In this document: positions 1-6,049 of the stretch, piece after piece
Layout of the letters: each line of letters opens with the position of its first letter
Numbering within the stretch: position 1 is the first letter of the stretch
NCBI GenBank assembly: GCA_900556135.1
Contig: USNR01000033.1
Location: forward strand, 1 to 14,288
Source of the DNA: an uncultured Clostridium sp.
Lineage (GTDB): Bacteria > Bacillota > Clostridia > TANB77 > CAG-508
Length of the DNA: 14,288 bases
Direction of reading: 5' to 3'
Notes under the pieces: model-generated
The model's database searches: none
Told to the model about the DNA's origin: nothing
Seen by the model: only the letters and a program-made list of their open reading frames with translations
Program-made: the position numbers and the translations under genes

Positions 1-5
1 GACTA

Positions 6-34
6 GTCCTTAATTTTTTGGAAAAATTAAGGAC
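6..34. repeat. Perfect 13-bp inverted repeat (hairpin) at window start
   Basis: Arms at 6-18 and 22-34 are exact reverse complements around a 3-nt loop. On neither strand is the stem followed by a run of T, although each arm contains T or A runs, so a standard intrinsic terminator is not clear. It lies about 15 nt upstream of the AAGGAGG ribosome binding site of the small reading frame at 63. It could be a 5'-UTR hairpin of that frame or the end structure of an upstream transcript outside the window. Confidence 0.6.
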
Positions 35-62
35 GGTCAACATAAAACAAGGAGGCAGGAAA

Positions 63-179
63 ATGGCAGGTGATATTGTGGTGCTAGAGGAAAGCTTAGA
101 AAACGATGCAGTAGTGATAAGAGTTAAAAATGAAAATTTTCAGATTTTTTCTTGCTCTTTGAGTTTGGAACTGATATAA
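63..179 (+). CDS. Small hypothetical protein, 38 aa (or 3' end of a longer gene)
   Basis: An ATG at 63 is preceded by a consensus AAGGAGG (49-55) at 7-nt spacing, as good as any ribosome binding site in the window. It opens a 38-codon frame ending TAA at 177-179. The product is soluble-looking and acidic in its first half (MAGDIVVLEESLEND), followed by alternating hydrophobic residues suggesting beta strands and one Cys. No family is recognised. The same frame stays open back to the window edge, so it could instead be the tail of a longer upstream gene, but the perfect ribosome binding site argues for a start here. Its last codons overlap the promoter at 152-180, which is unusual for a gene that is itself the end of an operon. 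Confidence 0.4.
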   Translation: MAGDIVVLEESLENDAVVIRVKNENFQIFSCSLSLELI

Positions 180-180
180 T
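152..180 (+). promoter_or_regulatory. Strong sigma-A-type promoter for the membrane-protein operon
   Basis: TTGCTC (152-157), a 17-nt spacer, then an extended -10 TGATATAAT (172-180) with a perfect TATAAT hexamer. Transcription would start near 187, about 40 nt before the chosen start of the next gene at 226. This also makes the upstream ATG at 199, which lacks a ribosome binding site, the less likely start. A second TATAAT occurs at 187-192 without a good -35. Confidence 0.65.
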
Positions 181-225
181 CATTGATATAATTATATTAT
201 GCAATGGAAAGGAAAAGTAACTGAG

Positions 226-2013
226 ATGGAAAGAAAACATAAAGATAAAGTTAAAACAAGTGTTAACCTAAAAGAGGAAAAGAAATTGAACAATAAAAAG
301 AAAATAGATGCAAGTTCTAAGAGTGATAAGAAAAAAAATGAGGATAGTCCAAAGGTTAGAAATATAAAGTTTAATATATTAGCAATTGTAGCAATAGTAC
401 TGTTTTCAGCGGTACTAGCGCCTATTACTTTTCAAAATGATACTTTTTATACAATAAAAATAGGAGAGCATATATTGCAAACGGGAACTGTAGATATGCA
501 AGATCCTTTTTCTTGGCATGAGGGATTACCATATACATATCCTCATTGGCTTTATGATATTATGATTTATTTGTTTTATAATATAGGAGGATTTACAGGA
601 ATATTTATATCAACTGTTGTTCTTTCTAGTATATTGGGTGTTGTTATTTATATAACTAATAATAAGATTTCTAAGAACAATTTAATATCTTTTGTTATAA
701 CATTAGGTACAATGTATATGATGAAAGATTACATTGCGGCAAGGGCACAATTAGTTACTTTTATTTTATTTGAACTTGGAATTTTATGCATTGAAAATTT
801 CCTAGATTCAAAGAAGATTAGGTATGCAATAGGAATATTGGTGATAGGTGTTTTAATTGCAAATATTCATGCTGCAGTATGGCCATTTATGTATGTTTTA
901 TTCTTGCCATATTTGGCAGAATATATTTTAAACTTTGATTATATGAAATTGCATTATAAAATCAAAGATAAATATTATAATTTTAAGATTAATAAATATA
1001 AAAATTCTAAAAGGAAAGATGAGAAAACTTCGAGTAAAATTGATAAATTAAATAATAAATTATCAGAGTCAAAATTACAAGAAGTTAAGCAATTAGCTAG
1101 TAGAGAAAAACTCAGAAATAATCCTTATAAAATTAAAATGAAAAAAATTCCTGCTGTAAAATGGCTTATATTAATAATGGTTATTTATGCGTTTACAGGA
1201 TTGTTAACACCTATAGGAGATACACCATATACATGGACATATAACACAATGAGAGGAAATACAACAGAAAGTATTAGTGAGCATTTACCATTAACATTAA
1301 TAGATGAGAAAACTTTGATGGTTATAATTGCCTTTATAATTGCAATTCTTGTGTTTACAGATGTTAAAATAAGATTGAAAGACTTATTTATGATAGGTGG
1401 GCTTACAGTATTGATGTTTATATCTAGAAGACAAACTTCGATGTTTTTATTATTTGGTAGTGGAGTACTTGCAAAACTTATAGCAGACTTAATAGCAAAA
1501 TATGATAAGGATGGAACGGAAGAATTTAAAAAGATAATGGTTTCAACTTTAGGAACAACAGCTACACTTCTTATTATTGCTCTATTAATGATAATTCAAA
1601 TAAAGGGAAAAGTTGATGACAAATATGTAAATACAAAATCATATCCAGTTGATGCGGCAAATTATATAAAAGAAAATTTGGATTTAAGCAGTATTCATTT
1701 GTTTAATGAATATAATTATGGAAGTTATTTACTATTTGAAGGAATACCTGTTTTTATAGATTCAAGAGCAGATTTATATACACCAGAATTTAATAAAACA
1801 GCGGAATATCCTGAAGGAAGAGATATTTTCTCTGATTATATGAGAACTTCTAGTATAACTAGATATTACGAGAATACATTTGATGAATATGACATAACTC
1901 ATATTATATTGTACAAAAATTCTAAGTTGAGTATGTTGCTTTCAAAAGATAGTGAAGGATATACAAGATTGTATGCAGATGATAATTTTGTTGTATATCA
2001 AAGAAATAAATGA
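226..2013 (+). CDS. GT-C-like multipass membrane protein (putative glycosyltransferase family), 595 aa
   Basis: The start at ATG 226 was chosen because GGAAAGGA (206-213) precedes it; an ATG at 199 has no such site. Residues 1-48 are a Lys-rich cytoplasmic tail. About ten hydrophobic segments follow (roughly 49-68, 112-143, 151-167, 174-191, 199-237, 312-329, 363-379, 386-423, 439-459). After the first segment the loop has D72 and a QDPFSW motif (D93), then PHW near 106-108, which matches the pattern of uncharacterised GT-C-like proteins (D..W..L..G......D.FS.......W). The extracellular C-terminal part contains FNEYNYGSYL (493-502) and DSRAD (512-516), also typical of that group. These enzymes are thought to move sugars from polyprenyl carriers, but substrate and activity are unproven here. 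Unusual is a roughly 70-residue Lys/Asn-rich cytoplasmic insertion (about 238-310). First gene of a + strand run with lspA-like and rRNA-modification genes. Confidence 0.7.
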   Translation: MERKHKDKVKTSVNLKEEKKLNNKKKIDASSKSDKKKNEDSPKVRNIKFNILAIVAIVLFSAVLAPITFQNDTFYTIKIGEHILQTGTVDMQDPFSWHEGLPYTYPHWLYDIMIYLFYNIGGFTGIFISTVVLSSILGVVIYITNNKISKNNLISFVITLGTMYMMKDYIAARAQLVTFILFELGILCIENFLDSKKIRYAIGILVIGVLIANIHAAVWPFMYVLFLPYLAEYILNFDYMKLHYKIKDKYYNFKINKYKNSKRKDEKTSSKIDKLNNKLSESKLQEVKQLASREKLRNNPYKIKMKKIPAVKWLILIMVIYAFTGLLTPIGDTPYTWTYNTMRGNTTESISEHLPLTLIDEKTLMVIIAFIIAILVFTDVKIRLKDLFMIGGLTVLMFISRRQTSMFLLFGSGVLAKLIADLIAKYDKDGTEEFKKIMVSTLGTTATLLIIALLMIIQIKGKVDDKYVNTKSYPVDAANYIKENLDLSSIHLFNEYNYGSYLLFEGIPVFIDSRADLYTPEFNKTAEYPEGRDIFSDYMRTSSITRYYENTFDEYDITHIILYKNSKLSMLLSKDSEGYTRLYADDNFVVYQRNK

Positions 2014-2112
2014 GGATGTTGCTGAGCAAAAGATTACTGTAATAAATACATACTGCTACAAACGAAATTAGCAAGGAGCAGATCACAATAAATAGAAAGG
2101 TTGTGTAAAAAG

Positions 2113-2640
2113 GTGAAAAAACAGGAGAATAGTGAAACGAAAAGAAAAAGTATAATAAGTATAATTATATTGTTTGCAATTTTGATTGTGGATGCAATTA
2201 TAAAAATTATTGTATTTACAAATAAAGGAAAATTGCCAGTTCAAGTGATAAAAGATGTATTTAACTTGGTTCATTATGAAAATGTTATGACTAATCTTGC
2301 TACTTTTGTGCTTACTTATACAATAGTATTTGTTGTGATTATAAGATTCATGATAAAAAAGAGGGAAAGAAATAGTATAAAAGTTAATGTGGCACTATCT
2401 ATGGTTCTAGGTGGTGGAATAGGGAATGTAATAGATGCAATTATTGGAGGCAGTATTACAGACTATTTGGAAGTTAAAGGTTTACCTATCATGAATTTAG
2501 ACGATATAATAATGATTTTAGGATGTATATTATTTGTTATATTTATAATAATTGATTTACTAAAGAAAGATAAGGTAACAGTGGAAAATAAGGAAGATTA
2601 TCGTGAAGAAAATAAAGTGTCAGAGGAACAAAAAGGATGA
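2113..2640 (+). CDS. LspA-like signal peptidase II, divergent, 175 aa
   Basis: Signal peptidase II cuts signal peptides from prolipoproteins in the membrane using two Asp residues. Four hydrophobic segments are visible (about 13-36, 61-79, 92-117, 132-150). The family landmarks survive in order: D27 in the first helix (D..IK resembling DQ.TK), GNVID with N105 and D108, D117, and NLDD with N128 and D131; D108 and D131 would be the catalytic pair. Odd points: the Arg that normally follows GN..D is Ala, and the usual NTGAAF loop is replaced by YENVMTN (56-62). The charged C-terminal tail (about 151-175) is Glu/Lys rich. A GTG start at 2113 with AAAGG at 2096-2100 was preferred; a TTG at 2101 is possible. 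The gene lies directly before a RluD-type gene, as lspA does before ylyB in Bacillus, supporting the assignment. Whether it is active, or a paralogue, is unknown. Confidence 0.65.
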   Translation: MKKQENSETKRKSIISIIILFAILIVDAIIKIIVFTNKGKLPVQVIKDVFNLVHYENVMTNLATFVLTYTIVFVVIIRFMIKKRERNSIKVNVALSMVLGGGIGNVIDAIIGGSITDYLEVKGLPIMNLDDIIMILGCILFVIFIIIDLLKKDKVTVENKEDYREENKVSEEQKG

Positions 2641-2708
2641 TTGGGAATATATAAAATTGGAATATAGAATGGTATGAAATAGTAAAAGAGTAAAAAGGGA
2701 AGAGTTAA

Positions 2709-3623
2709 ATGGAAAAAATTACAGTGAACAGTGAAAAACAAGGAAAAAGAATAGACGCATTTGTGTCTGAAAATATAGAGGATATGTCTAGAACAATGGC
2801 ACAGAAGTTAATTGATGATGGCAAAATTTTAGTGAATTCTAAAAGAGTAAAATCATCTTACAAAGTTGAAACAAATGATATTGTGGAGGTAGAGATTCCA
2901 AAGCCTACTGAAACAACAATAAAAGCACAGGATATTCCTGTGCCTATTATATATGAGGATGATGATATAATTGTAGTGAATAAGCCAAAGGGAATGGTAG
3001 TTCATCCTGCAAATGGAAATCCTGATGGAACACTTGTAAATGCTATTTTATCAATGTGTAAAGGTAGCTTGTCTGGAATAGGCGGAGAAGTAAGACCAGG
3101 TATTGTACATAGATTAGATAAGGATACTTCAGGTTTAATAATTATAGCAAAAAATGATAAAGCACATATTAATATGAGTAAGCAAATTCAAGATAGATTG
3201 GTTACTAAAAAATACATTGCATTGGTTAGAGGTGTTTTACCAGAAGATGAAGCTACAATTGATATGCCGATTTCCAGAAGTTTAAAAGATAGAAAAAAGA
3301 TGGATGTTAATAAAAATGGAAAAAATGCAATTACTCATTTTAAAGTATTAAAAAGATATAATAAATATACTCTAATAGAAGTAAAAATAGATACTGGAAG
3401 AACACATCAGATTAGAGTACATATGTCTCATATTGGATATCCAATAATTGGAGATGGAGTTTATTCAAATGGGAAAAATGAATTTGGAGTTGAAGGACAA
3501 ATGCTTCATGCAAAGAGCTTGGATTTTAAACATCCTATAACAGGTGAACAAATTCATTTAGAAGCACCATTACCAGAATACTTTCAAAAGGTATTAGATA
3601 TATTAGATAATAGGCAAATGTAA
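2709..3623 (+). CDS. rluD: RluD/YlyB-type 23S rRNA pseudouridine synthase, 304 aa
   Basis: Converts uridine to pseudouridine in structured RNA, in this subfamily usually 23S rRNA. An N-terminal S4 RNA-binding domain covers about residues 12-62 (KRIDAFVSE...). The catalytic domain spans about 78-295: YEDDDIIVVNKP (82-93) is the first family motif, GIVHRLDKDTSG (131-142) carries the catalytic Asp137, KKYIALV (167-173) and TGRTHQIRVHM (229-239) are further signature blocks. Length is normal. The start at ATG 2709 follows AGGGA (2696-2700). The lspA-rluD order matches the Bacillus lspA-ylyB arrangement, so YlyB is the closest functional guide; the exact uridines modified cannot be read from the sequence. 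Confidence 0.93.
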   Translation: MEKITVNSEKQGKRIDAFVSENIEDMSRTMAQKLIDDGKILVNSKRVKSSYKVETNDIVEVEIPKPTETTIKAQDIPVPIIYEDDDIIVVNKPKGMVVHPANGNPDGTLVNAILSMCKGSLSGIGGEVRPGIVHRLDKDTSGLIIIAKNDKAHINMSKQIQDRLVTKKYIALVRGVLPEDEATIDMPISRSLKDRKKMDVNKNGKNAITHFKVLKRYNKYTLIEVKIDTGRTHQIRVHMSHIGYPIIGDGVYSNGKNEFGVEGQMLHAKSLDFKHPITGEQIHLEAPLPEYFQKVLDILDNRQM

Positions 3624-3639
3624 AGAAAGGAGATTCGTT

Positions 3640-4353
3640 TTGGAAGAGGAGAGATTACAAAAGTTCTTGGCAAATAATGGAATTGCGGCAAGAAGAAAGT
3701 GCGAAGAATATATAGTTGATGGAAGAGTTAAAGTTAATGGAAAAGTTGTAACTCAATTAGGAGTTAAAGTAAATCCAGATAAAGATATTGTGGAGTTTGA
3801 TGGCAAAGTTGTTAATAAATCAGAAAAAAAAGTGTACATTTTATTGAATAAGCCAATTGGATATGTTACTACAGCAAAGGATCAATTTGATAGACCAACT
3901 GTATTAGATTTAGTTAAGGTAGACGAAAAAGTATTACCTGTTGGAAGATTAGATATGTATACATCAGGTGCACTTATATTAACTAATGATGGAGAATTTA
4001 TTTATAAAGTTACTCATCCAAAATATGAGGTAGAAAAAACTTATACTGTTACTGTAAAGGGGATAGTTACACAAGAAGATGTGGAAAAGTTGACTAATGG
4101 TGTGAAAATAGATGATTATATATCAGGCAAGGCTAAGGTTAAAATATTAAAAACAAATGAAGAAAAGAATTTTTCTAGAGTGCAAATTACAATACATGAA
4201 GGAAAGAACAGAGAAGTAAGAAAAATGTGTGAAGCTATAGGCAAGAAAGTACTAGCATTACATAGAAGAAAAATAGGCAATTTAGATGTAAAAAATTTAG
4301 CTTTAGGAAATTGGAGATATTTAACTAAAAGAGAAGTGGAAGATTTATATTGA
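3640..4353 (+). CDS. rluB: RluB/RsuA-family rRNA pseudouridine synthase, 237 aa
   Basis: A second, distinct pseudouridine synthase, of the RsuA/RluB/RluE/RluF branch. Residues 3-48 form an S4 domain (RLQKFLANNGIAARRKCEE). The catalytic domain starts at VYILLNKP (65-72) and carries VGRLDMYTSGALILTNDG (101-118) with catalytic Asp105; EGKNREVRKM (187-196) is the conserved C-terminal motif of this branch. Start is TTG at 3640, supported by AAAGGAG (3626-3632) at 7-nt spacing, only 16 nt after the rluD-type gene, so the two are surely co-transcribed. The E. coli RluB target is in 23S rRNA near the peptidyl-transferase centre; the target here is inferred to be 23S rRNA but RsuA (16S) cannot be excluded by eye. 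Confidence 0.92.
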   Translation: MEEERLQKFLANNGIAARRKCEEYIVDGRVKVNGKVVTQLGVKVNPDKDIVEFDGKVVNKSEKKVYILLNKPIGYVTTAKDQFDRPTVLDLVKVDEKVLPVGRLDMYTSGALILTNDGEFIYKVTHPKYEVEKTYTVTVKGIVTQEDVEKLTNGVKIDDYISGKAKVKILKTNEEKNFSRVQITIHEGKNREVRKMCEAIGKKVLALHRRKIGNLDVKNLALGNWRYLTKREVEDLY

Positions 4354-4370
4354 CAAATTTTGGAATTTGT
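4353..4370. repeat. Short 7-bp inverted repeat after rluB
   Basis: ACAAATT (4353-4359) and AATTTGT (4364-4370) pair perfectly around a TTGG loop directly at the rluB stop codon. No T run follows, so it is not a clear terminator; it may be a minor RNA 3'-end or processing structure, or chance in AT-rich DNA. Confidence 0.3.
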
Positions 4371-4409
4371 AGGAGAATAGTAATATACTAAGGAAAAGGA
4401 AATATAGAT

Positions 4410-4901
4410 ATGAAAGCACAAAAGTATATTTCGGGAAATGGAATAGTAGATTTAAAAAAAGGAGATATTGTTGAAGGAAAGGTTACAAATATTAGGCCAT
4501 TTGGTGCATTTGTACAATTAAATGATGGTCCAGTGGGATTGCTTTACATAGAAGACATCTCTATAGCTAGAATAAAAAGTCCAGCAGAAAGATTAAAAGT
4601 AGGACAAAATATTAATGTTGTTGTAAAAAATATTGATACATCATCAAACAGAATAAACTTTTCGTACAAGGAAATGCTGGGAACATGGGAAGAAAATGTT
4701 GAAAACATTCAGGAAGGAAGCACTATTCCGGGAATTATTAGAGAAACAGAGAAAAATAAAAAAGGAATCTTTATTGAATTAAAACCAAATTTGGTTGGGA
4801 TGGCTGAGTATTCAGAAGGCTTTGAATATGGCGAACATATAAATGTGTATGTTAAAAAAATAGATAAAGAGAAAAGAAAAATTAAGTTGGTAATAAAGTA
4901 G
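4410..4901 (+). CDS. S1-domain RNA-binding protein, two S1 repeats, 163 aa
   Basis: Residues 16-88 are a well-formed S1/OB-fold domain: KKGDIVEGKVTNIRPFGAFV (17-35 core), GLLYIEDIS (43-51) and KVGQNINVVVKNID (63-76). A second, weaker S1-like repeat covers about 100-163 (EGSTIPGII, KKGIFIELKPNLVGMAEY, EHINVYVKKID). Such small S1 proteins bind RNA or ribosomes; some Firmicute members are general stress or translation-associated factors, but the exact role here is unknown. ATG 4410 is preceded by AAAAGGA (4394-4400). It follows two rRNA pseudouridine synthases on the same strand, consistent with a translation-related operon. No enzyme domain is present. Confidence 0.85.
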   Translation: MKAQKYISGNGIVDLKKGDIVEGKVTNIRPFGAFVQLNDGPVGLLYIEDISIARIKSPAERLKVGQNINVVVKNIDTSSNRINFSYKEMLGTWEENVENIQEGSTIPGIIRETEKNKKGIFIELKPNLVGMAEYSEGFEYGEHINVYVKKIDKEKRKIKLVIK

Positions 4902-4936
4902 TTTTATAAATAAAATTACTTAAAATAAATTGTTTG

Positions 4937-4955
4937 TAACTAACAGTGTTAGTTA
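4937..4955. promoter_or_regulatory. 19-bp perfect palindrome, candidate operator
   Basis: Arms TAACTAACA (4937-4945) and TGTTAGTTA (4947-4955) are exact reverse complements around a single central G. It sits 5 nt before the ribosome binding site of the winged-helix gene at 4979. The size and symmetry fit the binding site of a dimeric helix-turn-helix regulator; autoregulation by the downstream winged-helix protein is only an inference. It could alternatively form an RNA hairpin next to the ribosome binding site, though a 1-nt loop would need to open. Confidence 0.45.
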
Positions 4956-4960
4956 TGAAA

Positions 4961-4969
4961 AAGAAGGGA
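4961..4969 (+). promoter_or_regulatory. Ribosome binding site that sets the start of the winged-helix gene
   Basis: AAGAAGGGA at 4961-4969 is 9 nt before ATG 4979, a normal spacing, whereas it abuts ATG 4970 and lies downstream of the GTG at 4946. This favours the 312-aa product. Confidence 0.5.
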
Positions 4970-4978
4970 ATGAATTTT

Positions 4979-5917
4979 ATGGTAGAAGATGCTGAAATAA
5001 AAACAAAAGTATCACCTTTTGCTATGAGAGCAGGAGAAATTAAGGTTTTTGATGGAAAAGATGGATATGTTTCAATGAACCAAATAATTCAAAAAATAAA
5101 TGTTGGGCATATAGGTGACCTACATTTTAGAATAATGGAATTGGTAAATGAATTTGAATTTATTACATCTAGACAATTATTTCAATTATTGGAACATGAA
5201 AATGCAGATATAAGCAGTCAAGATAAGCTAAATAATAAACTAGAGCAATTGGTAAAAACAAAAATATTAACAAGGTATTATTTTAATTCTGATGATGGGA
5301 AAGGAATTTATAGAATATACTGTTTAGAAAAAATGGGAAAATATTTGTTAAATTCTAGAGGAATAGAATGCAAATGGCAACCAACAGATAATACAAAAAC
5401 TGTTGCTATGATAAAGAAAAGATTGGCAGGAAATCAAATAATAATTGCATATATGACTAAAGTAAAAACTTTTGATTCATATACAGCAAAGCCAAGCATT
5501 ACTGCAAAAGCATCAAATAAAACATTTAAAGCAACTGGCGGAAAAGTAACATTAACAAAGGCATCAAAATCAATAGATTTTGTTTTTGAAGTAATAAGAA
5601 GAGAAGACGACTGGAACAAAAAAATATCAGACAAGTTAAAATTATACAATGATTTTTATACAAACTTTGTACCAGGAGATTCTGGATTCTCTGGTTTACC
5701 ACAATTAATACTTGTATGTGAAGATGAAAAACATATGGCAGAAACATTTAAATACATAACAATAAATAGATTAGAAATAAGCAAAATTAATTTATATTAT
5801 ACAACAGACTTACGTCAAACACAGGATAATCTATCAACAAGCATGGCTGAGTTTAAACTAGACCCAGAAACAAATAAATATAAAATGGAAAACGTAGAAA
5901 TAAAATTATTAGGGTAA
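4979..5917 (+). CDS. Winged-helix protein with nuclease-like C-terminal region (replication-relaxation type), 312 aa
   Basis: Residues 47-112 look like a winged helix: FRIMELVNEFEFITSRQLFQL, a second helical stretch with LEQLVKTKILTRYYF, then a beta hairpin ending GIYRIYCLEKMGKYLL. The C-terminal half (about 150-290) resembles the restriction-endonuclease-like region of replication-relaxation-type proteins: SIDFVFEVIRRED (198-210; D200, E204), a helix DKLKLYNDFY (218-227), then LPQLILVCEDE (240-250). The usual PD..(D/E)xK triad is not complete, so cleavage activity is doubtful. Proteins of this type occur on plasmids and integrative elements, often beside coupling ATPases. Here it is convergent with such an ATPase, sharing a terminator. 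The start is discussed under its ribosome binding site. A palindrome at 4937-4955 suggests DNA-level control. Function unproven; the family match is made by eye. Confidence 0.6.
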   Translation: MVEDAEIKTKVSPFAMRAGEIKVFDGKDGYVSMNQIIQKINVGHIGDLHFRIMELVNEFEFITSRQLFQLLEHENADISSQDKLNNKLEQLVKTKILTRYYFNSDDGKGIYRIYCLEKMGKYLLNSRGIECKWQPTDNTKTVAMIKKRLAGNQIIIAYMTKVKTFDSYTAKPSITAKASNKTFKATGGKVTLTKASKSIDFVFEVIRREDDWNKKISDKLKLYNDFYTNFVPGDSGFSGLPQLILVCEDEKHMAETFKYITINRLEISKINLYYTTDLRQTQDNLSTSMAEFKLDPETNKYKMENVEIKLLG

Positions 5918-6000
5918 GGAAGATATTCCGGAGATGGAGAGAGTGTTTAATAGAAAGTAGTAGATACTTGAATAAAGTAATAGATTAGAGGTTTACTAAT

Positions 6001-6046
6001 AAAAAAATAGAGGTAATTGTTTATTAGCAATTATCTCTATTTTTTT
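6001..6046. terminator. Bidirectional intrinsic terminator
   Basis: Arms 6001-6019 and 6028-6046 pair over 19 positions with a single G-T wobble, loop 6020-6027. A-run at the left and T-run at the right give a U tract on both strands. It lies between the stop of the + strand winged-helix gene (5917) and the stop of the - strand ATPase gene (6050), ending transcription of both. Confidence 0.88.
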
Positions 6047-6049
6047 AGT

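Noticed and set aside
2083..2274. 63-codon reading frame on the - strand opposite the lspA-like gene
   Set aside because: Opposite a gene with clear family motifs; composition is an AT-rich shadow (Phe/Tyr/Asn) and no ribosome binding site was seen.
4116..4421. 101-codon reading frame on the - strand over the end of rluB
   Set aside because: Overlaps conserved catalytic-domain coding of rluB; the protein looks like the reverse of A-rich coding, with Phe/Leu/Ser runs and no recognised motif.
5434..5747. Two - strand frames inside the winged-helix gene
   Set aside because: Antisense to a better supported gene; they overlap each other in different frames and have no motifs.
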